Shown here piece by piece: positions 11,647-22,683 of a DNA stretch of 64,000 nt. The notes under the pieces are model-generated. The model was not told the origin of the DNA and did not search any database. It was given only the letters and a program-made list of their open reading frames with translations. The position numbers and the translations under genes were made by a program. The number at the start of each line of letters is the position of its first letter. Within the stretch, counting starts at the first letter, position 1. Source of the DNA: Marsupella aquatica (Eukaryota > Marchantiophyta); contig OZ316898.1 of the NCBI GenBank assembly GCA_973895155.1, positions 13,330,001 through 13,394,000 on the forward strand. Reading direction: 5' to 3'.

Positions 11647-12198
11647 AAGTGCATGGTATGACTCAGTCAGAAGGAGTCATTTTGCTATTTGTGTGTCGCA
11701 TTAACTTGTGTGAAGAGTGCCCAGATCAACCAACAGAGGAAGGAAAGTAAGCAGGGGAGTGAGAGTTGGATGTGTCGAGTTGAGAGAGGTCTTAGCGGCT
11801 TAACCAAGCCTATTGGGGATCATTCTGGCGGCGGAATCCAAACATACCTAACCAGAAGGAGAGGAAGACAAGGGAAGGCCTAGATTAGGCCGACTACGTA
11901 TCTCATGACCCGATGAAGGATCTGTCCAGTATATGTGTGTAAAAGGCTAATAGTAATAGTAGAAGGAGGTTAGCAGCGTCCCATGCCACTAAGCCGCGGA
12001 AACGGCCTCGCCAAGCGCGAAACCTGCGGGAATCGGCTTGCGCGGGGGGGTTTCTTGGGTTTAGGGAGCCATGGGACGCACCACAATTTCTTGGGGTTGA
12101 AATCTCTTTTTAAATTCCCCGAATGAGATGTGGCATTGGAACGTGTCAAACTACAGTGCATAAAACCGTCGACTCAGCTGTCCTAATAATGAAGGAAG

Positions 12199-12216
12199 AT
12201 AGAGATCATCTCGAGC
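12199..12216. repeat. A-type palindrome near the end of intron 1
   Basis: ATAGAGATCATCTCGAGCC: one arm is intact and the other partly changed. It lies between R1 and the exon 2 acceptor. Confidence 0.7.
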
Positions 12217-12281
12217 CTCCTATTTGTTTCTTGGTTTTGTGGTACATGTTTCTGACAATTGCACCATTTTGGCTGTACCAG

Positions 12282-13753
12282 GTGCGAAATTGGGATCGCC
12301 TAATTTGGTAGTCGAAGATGAACATGCAATTGAGGTTTCCTGCCCTGGACAAGGTCAATTTGGATTCTGTTGGGCCATTGAGCTTGCTGAAACTGAAGAC
12401 ATGGAAGGAACTATTATTTGTGTGAAGATGAGGTCTCCATCAGTCGATCCTCTAGTGTGCAGCCTACTAGGGCCTGTTTTTTCTATTGTGACAAGTAACA
12501 GTAAGGACATGGTTTTGACGGTGGAGAACCACGAGACAAGGAAGTGGGCTTTAATTAGACTTCATGCCAAAAACTACTCTTGCGATCTTAACATTGAACG
12601 TGCAGCCAGGAAACAACTGAGCATGATATCAATGGGGTTCTTCCCCGAGGGTTTTACTGCAAGTAATTTGCTTGAAGATAGTCCTATATTTGGAGCCGAC
12701 ATAATTTTTGGATTCCTTTATTGTTGAAAGTATGGGTTTGATCGTGATGATGCATTCACGACTCCTTTCATGTGGAAGGTTTTGAGACTAATGTCGGAAT
12801 CAAAATTGGGGGAGTTTGAATCCATATCCCCTGATTTTGTGTTTGGAGCCGGAGAATTTGACGAGGATGCTTGTAAAAAGTGGGTGTTGTCTCATCGGAG
12901 ACAAACAGGTAAAGTGAAATCCGTAGCTGCAGGAGACAAGACCTCCGGTTTGGACAAAAAGGAAGCAAAGGCGTCTCAAAAGAGGAAGAGGGTTGACAAA
13001 CCCGAAAGCAAAGCGAAGAAGGCTCATCCGCCAAAAAAGTCTGCACCGCCCAAGGTAGATCTCATTCCGGCATCTTCCTCGGGTGTGATTGCACATACCG
13101 ATGATGACGGCACTCCAAGAGATGCTCCGGGAGAAAAGAGCATTAAAGAAGGAGCTGAAGTTCTTAAGGAGATTGAGGAGTATTACACATTTGGCATGAA
13201 TGAAACTTTTGACATTCCTGTCACTAGTATAGATTCGCCTTCTGCAGTATTGGTATATAGGATGTTCAATAAAGACCATGCCATGGAGGTCACGAAATCC
13301 ATGGTTAGAAACCCTGGAATGGTACCAGCTATGGCGGATATAATTCTGTATTCAAGAGAGAGTTCACAGTTGCTCCATTATGAGAATACTCCTAAGGATC
13401 GAAAGGAGTTTGAGTGGGGTGTTAAGAATAAAAAGGTGCAGTTCCTTGCAATTAGTGGACAATACTCGGCAAAGGCAGCTGTTTGGATCATAGGTTGGGC
13501 TAAGAGCGATGCAAAGTTGAAGGAGGTCGCAAAGAGTCTGCAATATCGAAAGTCACAAATTCTTTTGGACAAAACTCCAAGAACAATACTTGCTCAACAC
13601 TCACAAAGGGCAAATGCTGTTAATAAGACCATGGAGTATGAGTCTTGTTTTCTTGATACTATGGTCCATGCCCGTCGACAGTTTGACGAGTGTGGCCGTC
13701 CGGAGAGACCCGTGATTGGGTCCAATAGACTAACGGATCATCAAAAGTTCTAG
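12282..13753 (+). pseudogene. Element A ParB-like exon 2 (decayed)
   Basis: The acceptor TGTACCAG ends at 12281. The exon encodes an N-terminal domain of unknown type (about 150 residues, matching 55064-55540 in BD), a Lys-rich linker (KRKRVDKPESKAKKAHPPKK) and a ParB-like domain: VYRMFNKDHAMEVTKSMVRN, then FLAISGQYSAKAAVWII. The last fits the ParB box with a small residue and Arg or Lys before paired Ala, as in GERRxRAA. A TGA at 12725-12727 interrupts the frame. The last codon is TAG (13751-13753), where BD has CAG before the donor GT. Role by family: ParB-type domains bind DNA sites or act as nucleotide-binding regulators, and in bacteria and phages are often fused to DNA methyltransferases. 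Confidence 0.7.
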
Positions 13754-13769
13754 GTATATTCGAACTCAA

Positions 13770-13900
13770 ATCCACTTCTAGCTCAAGATTGTCTCAAGCC
13801 TCGAGGTCAAGTTTATGTATTTGATTTATCTTCATGTATTCTCTGATAAATTTCAACATAGTTCCTTAATTCTACCTCAAGATCATCTTGAGCCTCAGAT
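13770..13900. repeat. A-type palindromes in intron 2
   Basis: Two sites: near 13780 (GCTCAAGATTGTCTCAAGC) and near 13876 (CTCAAGATCATCTTGAG). Both have G-to-A or C-to-T changes matched in the two arms. Confidence 0.8.
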
Positions 13901-15589
13901 TTTCTTTGTACTGTTTGGATCAGGATTTTATGGCCTTGGCCAAAATAATGACTGGAAAATCCAATCTGAGGAATATTTTTTGGTTGCTTTTTTCGGAAGA
14001 GAACCTCTTCCAGTCTTGGAGACAAATGTGCATCGATTAGGTCAAGGGACTTCTTCCGGATGGTCTAGGGGAGTTAGGTTCAAAAATAAACGGGAAATCC
14101 CAGACAACAAAAATGATTACGCCGGCATTGTTTAGATGCTTTGAAGGAGACCTGAGTAGTGACGACATTCTGAAAGTTTTTACTGCCGTTCAACATCAGA
14201 AGGTTTTATTGAAGAAAGACCCAGCCAACAAATCTGATGTTCAATCAATGAGTGATATGGCTCATACTTTCAAAGTCATGACCAAGCTGAGGGCAAAAAT
14301 TGTGGAGTACTTCGTCTTGAAGTATCCGGATCGATTTGCCAATTCACTCACTTGGTTTGAGCTAACTCAATATTTGTCTGCATTTATGGATCGTGGTGAG
14401 TTGCCCAAACTTAGACAACTTGCTAGAGAGGTTTGGATTTCCAACCTCCTAAAAAGAAATAGGCCAAAAGACCCATTTCCGCAAAGTCTTATTGTTAGGC
14501 TTGAGCAGATATATTGCAAGGTATTTGGCGGGATGCCTTCAATGGAGGATACTCCTTATCGCACATTTTTTAGCAATAATTTGATGAGGATAATGAAGCC
14601 TGAGATTGTTGACTCGGTGCAAAGGACGTGCCCACTTTTCATTGTCGATTTTGGTCGTCTTTCACAACGGCAATGGACAGATGCCAAAATTTTTGTCTTG
14701 CTGGAGTATTGTTTGTAGATGGCGAACTCGACGGAGCTCTTGGTAATCTTTTTTGTCCGTCAAGGCCCATTGATAGGCCAGATTCAGAGTGCCTTTGAAA
14801 AAATTCATCGTGAGAAGAAAGTCCACACAAAGCTGGAGTATGGGAGCTACTACCGTGATCAGCTGCCCAAGGAGGAGGGAGATTTTCTCATTGGAGCCCG
14901 AGACTCAATCATCTTTGGGGGAATTTGTTGTGAAGAGGAACCAGACTGGTCCCAAATTTTCTTTGATGACTTTTATGTGTTTTGGAACTACAGTGAGAAG
15001 TGGGACAAAGACTTCACAATCTTGCCTTTGAAGACCCCTACTGGGAACAACAAAGACCAATCAAAGGGGAAAGATAAGCTCGATGAATCTACTGTTGATG
15101 TCAAAGTTTTGGAGAAGATGGCCCCATCTTATGAGATGGTCGGTTGGCGGGGTGGCTTTGTAAATCTGAGAGCAAAGCCTTTGCGAATGACAAAGCATCT
15201 TGTTGATTATTTCTCCTGCCCAGGTCACACAGTGTTGGATTTCTTCTCTGGAGGATAGACATTGAAAGCTTGTATCATTCTTGGTCGGGATTGTTTTGTG
15301 TATTCGGACACAGCTCAAGAGATGGAATTCACAGAAGCCTTTTGCTCAGCTCCTCCATGACAACAAGCAGGTTTTATATGTGCCACCCAAAGCGTCGTTA
15401 GCATCTCAGGAAATTACTGCCGGTCCCCTCGTTCTTATAGAAGAGGTGGCCTTAGACATAGCTCCGGTGGAAGCCAGTGTTTTTGAGGAAGTATTTGCGG
15501 AGAATTTAGAGCATCGCAAAACGGAGGGCCCAAAAATCCCAAGCTACATGGAAGAGGAGGGTGAAATACTGCCTGAATTTGGAAATGAT

Positions 15590-15607
15590 GCTCGAGATGA
15601 TCTCGAC
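15590..15607. promoter_or_regulatory. Exonic A-type palindrome in the methyltransferase-like gene
   Basis: GCTCGAGATGATCTCGAC lies in coding sequence for NDARDDLDLPG. The BD copy has a BD-type palindrome at the matching point (58836-58860, coding DNLDRDGLHP). Confidence 0.8.
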
Positions 15608-15801
15608 CTTCCAGGTGTTCCTTCATCGGGTGGCCTTGGGGACGCACAACGTGAACAACAATCTTCAACCTTGGATGTTGGCTGGGAATCCACCTTGCCG
15701 GACGCAGTTAGCCAACCAATTCCAAGCCCTCCTCAACTGGATGAGATTCTCTCTACTAAGAGAGCTAGTCGCTGCCATACTCCCCCTGAGGGTTTTCACC
15801 T

Positions 15802-16153
15802 TGACAGCAAATAGCAAACAGATTTACTATTACAAGCAAAAATTTTCCTGTTACGAGCAAAAATTTACTGTTACGAGCAAACTAGACAATCTAAAAATGT
15901 GTCATTAAAAGTCACAATTTTCAAAGTAGTTTAAAACATGACAATTTTTTGCTAGTGTAAGGCAATACTATTACTAGCTCCGGGCGCTAGCCAAAAAATA
16001 TCGACTCACAATTTTTTTTAAATATTTTTTCCCCAAAAAAATTCCAAAAACAAAATTCCCAAAAACAATTCTAACAAAAAATTCCAAAATTTTTACCACC
16101 CATTTGCTGTTACGAGTAACTATTTGTTGTTTGTTGTTTGCTGTTTGCTGTCA
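15802..16153. mobile_element. MITE-like insertion in A exon 3
   Basis: This 352-bp AT-rich segment starts TGACAGCAAATAGCAAACA and ends in the inverse, GTTTGCTGTTTGCTGTCA. It carries internal copies of TGTTACGAGCAAA. BD has no such sequence at the matching place. I could not define a clean target duplication. Confidence 0.6.
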
Positions 16154-16771
16154 CGGTGGTTATACCCCTCCCCCTCAGGACGAGGCAGGTGCATCGTCCT
16201 CTCCCTTGGACCAAATGTTTTGCGCTTCAGAGAATAAGCTTGTTTTCACAGATTCTTCTACTGGAAGCCCCGTAATTCTCCCTTTTGTTGGGAAACCGGG
16301 GACTGAAATCGGTAGAACTGGTTACAAATCACTCAAAGCAAGTGCTACTCATTATGTCTGGATTGATGGACTGTCAAAAGGTCAACAAGTCAATATAGAG
16401 CAGTCTGAGAAGATTATTTGATCTAGAAAGTATAGGAAGGATAAGTTCAAATTAGTGCCAGTTTGGTCTGAGCCAGCTCTTGTTGAGACCCTTCCCGGAG
16501 GGATAAATTTGGACATCCAAAACCAACTAGGAGATAACCTTCTAGATGAATTTGGGTCTTTCAGCACGTGAGGTTGAAACCCAAGTTAGTTTGAACAGTC
16601 CTGAAATTCAACCGTCTAAATTATTATGTCTACCTTCACAGAAATAGGCGGGCCCTTACCAGTTCTGGAGTACGTCGACAATAATCTCCGAAGATGTCCT
16701 GAGATTTCTTCAACTACTGACCTTCAACCAACAATAGGTATGATGTTGACTGTTGTTCATTCACTTGTGAT

Positions 16772-16791
16772 GCTCGAGATCGTCTCGAGCA
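16772..16791. repeat. A-type palindrome before the FCP1-like exon
   Basis: TGCTCGAGATCGTCTCGAGCA sits in the predicted intron between exon 3 and the FCP1-like exon. Confidence 0.85.
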
Positions 16792-16843
16792 TTCCTCTGT
16801 TTTATCTCCCACAATTCTAACATTGGTGTTCCTTCTTTGCAAG

Positions 16844-17901
16844 ACCCTTGCCTCCACTTCATGGTCCGATCAGACCAAAGCTATTGATTCTTGACCTCAA
16901 CAAAATGTGTTGGGATTCTGTCAAAACGCCAAGTTCCAGACCGCGTCGTAGTGCGACAAGTGTCAAGGGTGTCCACTGGGGGAGACGTGGAGGGTTTAAC
17001 TTTATGTATGTTGAGCGACCCCATCTTCACGAGTTCTTAATCGCAACTTTTTTGTTATTTTGATGTTGCCATTTGGACTTGTGCAAGGAAACCCAGGACG
17101 GATGAAATGATTCATTTGATCTTTAGTCAAGAAGAGCGAGAGCAATTCAAGTTTATTCTCACACAAGAAGATACATTTGCTACTGGAATCCAGAGGCCTG
17201 ACATTACCAATGGGAAGGCAAATATTCATTTGAAGGATTTGAGGGTTGTTTGGAAACGTTATGGTGGATTATACGACAAAACTAATACACTCCTTCTTGA
17301 TGACACTCCAATGAAGGCATTTGCAAATCTAGAGAATTGTGGGTTGTTTTCTTCCTCATTTTCGCATCACTCCACGGATGATACATTCTTTCCAGAAATA
17401 CTGTGGCCTCTGCTCAGGAAATTGTATCATGCCTTCAATCTTCAGCACTACCTTTTTATCAATCATCCAAAGTGGTCTATGATAAATGTTTTAGCGGACA
17501 GGGATCAACAGGCTGCCATTTATGCGTTGTTGACAGAGCGGTGGGGTAGTATGGTATGGGTTCATTCGGTTATCCATACAGTCTTGGATGTCACAGCGGA
17601 CAAAATTCCTTGGGATGTCAAGAATGAAGTGCAACAATTATCACCAATGGAGGAATTGACGGAGGAGGCGATCAATGACCTTGCAAAGACATTAATTGGA
17701 TATCAGTACACAGGACCCTACAGAGACAATCATCGGGGATTTGTTTCGGAAGTCCTGTGGTGTAGGGACCTCACCACAAAGTTCTGGAATAGAAAGCCTC
17801 TCGATTTCTGCAATCGCGATATGAAATATGACCCGTCAGGGTCTAGATTTACTTGCTCAAATGAATTCTGCGGGGTGGAGGAGCATGAGATTTGGGTCTA
17901 G
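16844..17901 (+). pseudogene. Element A FCP1/NIF-like phosphatase domain (frameshifted)
   Basis: It encodes KLLILDLNKMCWDS, then ERPHLHEFL, then, after a frameshift near 17050, the later parts: FSQEEREQFKFILTQ, GIQRPDITNGKAN, LKDLRVVW and NTLLLDDTPMKAFAN. This is the order of the NIF/FCP1 haloacid dehalogenase fold (motif I, RPG, WT, and the DDSP..NP motif III). The motif I pair DxD is DLN here and in BD, so the second Asp is replaced by Asn in both copies. The protein ends with Cys motifs (CSNEFCG). Known FCP1-type enzymes dephosphorylate the RNA polymerase II tail; with this substitution catalysis is doubtful. Confidence 0.72.
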
Positions 17902-18215
17902 ATTATCTTGACCCTACACTGAACAGTTACGATGTGAGTTGTAGATATACATATTCTTACTCGAAAAAAGAGTGAAGCTATGCGTACTATCCATTTGAGT
18001 CTAGATGCTGTTGATCCTCTTTTACTTGTAGATATGTTCTCAGAAAAAGGTTATTTGGGTCTCGACCCTATACAAAGGGAATAGCTAGAGATATAGATTC
18101 AACAACAGGTCAAAATTATGTGGACCCTATATTTGGGTCGAGATCATCTCGACATAGATTTTTACATAGTAATTGATATACATTCAACAACCGGTCAAAA
18201 CCATCTAGAGCCTGC
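17893..18215. repeat. A-type palindromes in the 3' flank of the FCP1-like gene
   Basis: GGTCTAGATTATCTTGACC near 17895 covers the stop codon region, GGTCGAGATCATCTCGACA lies near 18138, and a degenerate copy (GGTCAAAACCATCTAGAGC) near 18198. The remainder up to 18603 is AT-rich with weak subterminal repeats. Confidence 0.75.
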
Positions 18216-18578
18216 ATTGGGGCAGATGTGGTCTCGACCCTATAAAAATAGGTTTTTTACTTTTATAATACATCACCGGTTTACCTTCCGTGTTTGTGTA
18301 ACTTGGTTATCACGGGTCATTTGAATTTATTATATTGTCTTATTCTATGTTTCATTGTTTATATTGTATATAATAAGAATAATTTATTGTCTTTTAATTA
18401 ATAAGTATTAATAATTGATAACTGAATTATTTAATTAATAATTTGGGCATTAGAATTGTAATTTTAGACCTCAAAAAGTGTATATTTGGCCACTAAAATG
18501 TATGCTTTTGGGGAACAAGTTATAGAACTTTTGGGTGTAAAATAAGAAATTTGAAGGTCAACTTCTGGACTAGAGAAA

Positions 18579-18603
18579 TTCCAGTTTTAATGAATAGGGT
18601 GAT
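18579..18603 (-). repeat. Right terminal inverted repeat of element A
   Basis: It reads TTCCAG then TTTTAATGAATAGGGTGAT and is the inverse of 56-80 with two mismatches. It is followed directly by the duplicated AAGG and the continuation of the E gene. Confidence 0.92.
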
Positions 18604-20444
18604 AAGGGAAGTGCATTTGCCAAATGCACATTTTGCACTGAGTTCAAAGATCAATTGATGCGAGAGAAGAGAAAAAAAAAGCGTGCAGAGATTGAAGAGA
18701 CGAGAGCGCGACATCTTCGTGAACAAATGTCAAGAAAATATGTTTACTATGCTCATAGGGTTCTTGCAAAGAAGGATCCTCAAAACTATCTTTGCATTAT
18801 TCACGATAAGATGGATCAAGCAAAGACTTGGATCCCCAGGTTGGTCCCCACTCCAAAATCCCTCTCCAGTAGTGGTCAGCCTCTGGCTATTGCTCTTATT
18901 GGGATGTTAACCCATGGAAGAGATCCCGGAGTGTATGCATATTTCAATTTGACTGGACTTTGGCCTGGAGATGCAGACTTTACTGTGACATCTTTGGCCA
19001 AATGCCTTCGAGATTTGGAAGATTACACAGGAGACAAAATTGGAGACCTTCTTGAAGGATTGAATTGGAATGCAACTAGGCGAGCAACTAGGCCAATATT
19101 TCAGTCCCTTCTAGACTTTGAAGCATTTTTGGTCGGTTACTTGGAACCCAAAAATGTTTCAATTGTTCGATTTCAAGGCATTGAAGATGGTCAGGAGACT
19201 CAAAAATCAAGCACAGTGGATGTTGGTTCTAGGGATGATCCTGAGACTACCAAGGGCTCTTTCAAGCCCTTACCAAGGCACCTAACATTGTAGATGGACA
19301 ATTCAGGGAAAGATAACAAAAATCAGTATGTGATGGCATTTTGTAGTGAGCTTGTTAGTAGGGGTGTTTGAAACTGTGCAAATGCCAGGTGAAAGAGATA
19401 GAAGGTCACTCAAAACCAGTGACATTTCTTTTCTCCATGAGGGATAATGTGCCAGTGTATCAATATAAAGCACATGTCAAGCAACCTTGGCTTCCAACAA
19501 TGGGGAGGCCCATTTGGAGAACTCATCCCATCACGAATGCACTCATTTTACCGGAAGGCCAACCATTTGCAAAACCTATATCTGGGGATGTACAAAAGAA
19601 AGCCGGAGAAATCATCCCATTCCTTAATTGCTATATTGATTTCTTGAAGAAAAGTTGTAAGGATGAGACCTCTGTAGCATATTGAGAGAGATTTCCTTTG
19701 GTCAAATATTGGGAGAATCTTGTGCAAGCACTGTCCGAGGAACTTACAATAGAAGGGGAGGGGGAAAGACAATTGTCATTGACAACTGATTTTTGGCCAA
19801 AGACTAACCATGGCACAGGTTACAAGATGATTTTGGGGACATCTCAACCGTCAAGTGAACCCTCTCAAAATCCAGAGATGATGGACCTTCAAAATGAGTA
19901 CATGGAAGAGATGGAAGATCGAGCTGCACCCTTTGTTGGTGCACGACAAGAGCGAGAACTTGCACGTTGGATTCCCTTACAAGATATTCAAGAAGGTCAC
20001 TTTGTATTTTTACGTCCAGAGGATGAATGGGAACAGGAAAATGGCAAAGGGCGTTTCTGGTTGGTTCGAGCTTTGGGTGGTGTGGATCCAAACCATGAGG
20101 TTCACTCAACAGATTTGAAATATATTGAAGGGTCTTCTTCAATGTCAGTTGAAAGCATCCCTAAGAGGAATGCTCCTATGTTCCAAGTACAATGGTGGAG
20201 GCCTAAACATGGTAAGCATGATGCAAAAAATGATGTTCGATATGAACGTTGCTTTCAAACCACTAAGATTTGGGAGCTGGATCCTGGGTTTGACAATGTT
20301 GCTCAAAGTTGGCAGTTTGCAAATTCTGCAATGTATGGGTTTAAGTCAGGTGCTAAAGAACATAATATTATGGATAGAGGTTTGACAATTCCCAAGAATG
20401 TTTTAAAAAGTCTCAAAATTTACATGGAAGGTATTGATGAGTAG
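18604..20444 (+). pseudogene. Element E DUF7869 transposase-like gene, 3' part (decayed)
   Basis: It continues the gene fragment at 1-55: after the AAGG duplication it reads SAFAKCTFC. It keeps IHDKMDQAKTWIP and LPRHLTL. The codon before MDN is TAG (19291-19293) where A and BD have CAG for Gln. Near 19388 an internal deletion fuses VQMP-like sequence to VKEIEGHSKPV, removing about 75 codons including the GHTH.D.D motif. TGA at 19683-19685 replaces an Arg codon. The C-terminal 248 residues (19698-20444) are open and end YMEGIDE with the BAH/Tudor-like segment FVFLRPEDEW. It cannot encode an active transposase. Confidence 0.88.
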
Positions 20445-21020
20445 ATTGATAGAGTAGGTCACAAGTCTCCACTCAATGTCTTGTGATTAAGAGGGTAAGT
20501 AGAGTTGATTCCCATGCATTTGTCTAAGGTGAGAGAACAAGACAATCAAATTAGTACTCTATGATCATTCTCTCAAAGTTATTGAATGGACTTTCTTATA
20601 ATTATTATTTTATTTGTCTTAGTACATTTTAATTCTAGAAAATGATGCCATATATCACTCCTTCTAGTAGGTTGGATATCATTCTAGTTAACTTTGTCTA
20701 GATAGTATAGTCATTCCATTGCATTGTTGTTTAGTTAGATATCTTACCCAAGCTAAATGTTTTGAAGATAGATGATATCCAAGTTTATATGTTATTATTA
20801 GATTCTATCTATTTTCCAACCAAATGAACACTTTTATCACCCAAATGTTTTTAATATCATCCAATTTAATATTTTATTTTCTCAAATTTTCAATTTTTGA
20901 TACAAAAATTTACATTTAATGATGCTTGAATTTTCATTTTTCATTTTCCAAATTTACAATTTTCATGCCTAAAAATATGTTTTTAAATCTTCAAATTTCC
21001 CTATATCCGGGGTAGCGAGG

Positions 21021-21430
21021 ATCATCAGTTATCAGTTTTTCTGCTGAATTTTTTTTGAATGTCAGCTGAGCAACTGAGATGACAACTTTGCACTTCCACG
21101 CATCTCAGCTAGGCGGCTGAGATTGACTCAATCTCAACTGACCTCGGCGAGATCAGCGTGCGGACAAAAAAATGGAAAAAAATAATTAAAAAAATAATTT
21201 CTTGAAAATTTCAAAACAAAAAAATAATTTGAAATTTTTTTTTGCCGAAATTTGGTATCCGTATCATACGGACATCTGGTCATCTCGGCTGACCCCGCCG
21301 AGAGGTGATGTCCGTACGGTACGGACCCCATAGTGAAAAAAATTCCAAAAAAGAACGGTACGGACCCCATCTGAGATGATGTGGCGACTGATATTAGGTC
21401 AACTGATGGAAATGATTGATAACTGATGAT
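21021..21430. mobile_element. MITE-like segment with inverted ends
   Basis: ATCATCAGTTATC at 21021-21033 is repeated in inverse at 21418-21430. The inside holds more imperfect palindromes (CATCTCGGCTGACC..., TCCGTACGGTACGGAC). No coding capacity and no clear target duplication. The flank 20445-21020 is AT-rich with nothing recognisable. Confidence 0.55.
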
Positions 21431-21483
21431 GTAACTTTACTCCTTATATCCTTTATAATTCTAGTTTTAATGAATAGAGTGAT

Positions 21484-22139
21484 TGTATTGCCTTGATCAT
21501 TGGGGTGGAGGGGTACCAAGTGCTCAAACAATGTTTATTATAGTTGGTTCACAATGTGAAATATTATTCCTGGATTATACATAATTATAGTACTCATGAA
21601 ACTAGAAGTTCAAAGGCACTTTTGCAAACACTGAGAGGAGAGTGCAGGCTTATCTTTATACTATAGGAAGAACTATAATTCTTTGGTACTAATTTTGTTT
21701 ATCTATATAAAATATGTACCCTAAACATGTACACCGGGCGTAACATACAGGTCCCCTATGTCTATTACAGTATGATATTTGCAATTTTGAAAATTCAAGG
21801 ACCGTGTTTTTAATTCCTTGAAAAACTCTGTTTAATTTACAAAAGGATGATATTTAATAGGAAAAATTAATATTTTTACATTAACAAGGGATTTTTTTTT
21901 GTGAGCAAAAATATTAAGAAGGGGTACACGAGGGGTGTCTGTTCTCAAGGGTGTTCACTTAATATAGTAAGAGTGAGGGCTCAGGGATGTTATTACAAAT
22001 AACAGCAAAATCTTTGGTGGCCAAGTTTCTATTATTCCTCTTCACCCTCTCCAGGCCAAGTGGCAAGTATGACATCTTTTACGGATCGGGTAGCCCGGTG
22101 TGTCTACTAGTCGATCCACAAATTGAGGCCAAGTGTCAC
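21484..22139. other. Stretch without a recognisable gene
   Basis: AT-rich sequence between the right end of E and the ACGT-motif array. I see no open reading frame, repeat or RNA gene that I can support. It may be the 5' flank of the second CACTA gene. Confidence 0.5.
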
Positions 22140-22510
22140 AACTAGATTTTGTTGCGTCGGATGCTAACAATACCTCCTCATAATTGTCGTTAATATAATT
22201 AACGACTGCCATGACTACGTTTATAACTATGTCCGACGTAACTAAGATGTCGGAGAAATCTTAGCGCCGATTGCCCCCATTTTAACGTTGCTGGAAACAC
22301 GTTTAAAATTAACGTCTCTGGATGAGCTGTCCTAAATGTCATTTTGGTCGTCGTTCAATATTACCGTTGTAGTCGAGGACGTTATGTGTTTAGGGTATCA
22401 CGACGTCAATTTTTACGTCGTGGAGGGAGCCGTTAAAGTGGTAACGTTGCTCTGTAGGACGTTCCAAATGAATCAAGCCATGTTAGACGTTGAGTACATT
22501 GGTGTGGACG
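22140..22510. repeat. ACGT-motif array 1 of the CACTA element
   Basis: Many copies of AACGTCG, TTAACG, CGACGT and AACGAC are scattered in 370 bp. Equivalent arrays lie at 27370-27665 and 62460-62715, all within or next to the CACTA genes and nowhere else in the window. They resemble the short subterminal motifs bound by CACTA TNPA-type or VANDAL VANC-type proteins; binding here is inference. Confidence 0.7.
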
Positions 22511-22683
22511 ACTTGAATGAGGAGTAGTCCATGATGACTCGAGTATAGCTTGGGTTTTCTATGGGAGGATTTTGGTTTAAGAGTGCTGAGACCAAAGTAG
22601 GCTTGCGTTTGTGATTTTTGGAGAATGCACTCTTCCTGAGTACAGAGAAATTGCAGCGTGGGATCTAGACTCAGTGTTCAGTC

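Larger units (their letters stand above)
6937..12085 (+). mobile_element. Retroelement R1, gag-only, inserted in intron 1 of element A
   Basis: It runs from TGTGATGCCTAGCC to GGGACGCACCACA and is flanked by the 5-bp duplication ATTTC (6932-6936 and 12086-12090). Element R2 (27828-34611) has the same ends and the same gag-like gene, plus a reverse transcriptase segment that R1 lacks, so R1 is a deletion derivative that would depend on another copy. I see no long terminal repeats at either end in R1, R2 or R3, although the TG...CA termini and the 5-bp duplication are those of integrase-driven elements. Confidence 0.88.
13924..16736 (+). pseudogene. Element A methyltransferase-like exon 3 (decayed)
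   Basis: The acceptor TGGATCAG ends at 13923 and the exon begins DFMALAK, matching DYLALAR in BD. Its order is that of a beta-class amino-methyltransferase: a degenerate motif IV (FIVDFGRLSQ where DPPY would be) near 14640, the SYYRDQLP segment, a motif X-like MVGWRGGFVNLRAKPLRMTK and motif I (VLDFFSGG) near 15240. Defects are a frameshift near 14130, TAG at 14716-14718 (BD has Glu), TAG at 15256-15258 (BD has Gln), a later frameshift, and a MITE at 15802-16153. The loss of DPPY is shared with BD, so catalysis in this family may have been lost before decay. The exon end at about 16736 is tentative. Confidence 0.65.
56..18603. mobile_element. Element A: ParB/methyltransferase-carrying DNA transposon
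   Basis: The ends are inverted repeats of 25 bp with two mismatches: the left end (56-80) starts ATCAGTCTATTCATTAAAA and the right end (18579-18603) ends TTTTAATGAATAGGGTGAT. A 4-bp target duplication AAGG flanks them (52-55 and 18604-18607), and the interrupted gene reads through when A is removed. Inside are a DUF7869 transposase-like gene on the minus strand near the left end and, divergently, a ParB/methyltransferase/FCP1-like gene on the plus strand. Without retroelement R1 (about 5.15 kb) the element is about 13.4 kb, nearly the same as BD without C. A 4-bp TSD is known from the Sola superfamily; membership is only a guess. Confidence 0.92.
18604..21483. mobile_element. Element E, right-hand remnant
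   Basis: This is the part of the older copy that lies right of element A. Its right end, at 21461-21483, is CTAG then TTTTAATGAATAGAGTGAT, the same terminal repeat as A and BD. The distance from the DUF7869 stop codon to this end, about 1 kb, is close to that in A (about 0.8 kb) and BD (about 0.65 kb). The 4 bases after it, TGTA, would be the TSD; the partner lies outside the window. Confidence 0.85.

Noticed and set aside
21021-21430. Rho-independent terminator or RNA gene from the GTCCGTACGGTACGGAC hairpins
   Set aside because: It lies inside an AT-rich inverted-repeat segment with no gene in phase; a MITE-like insertion explains it better.
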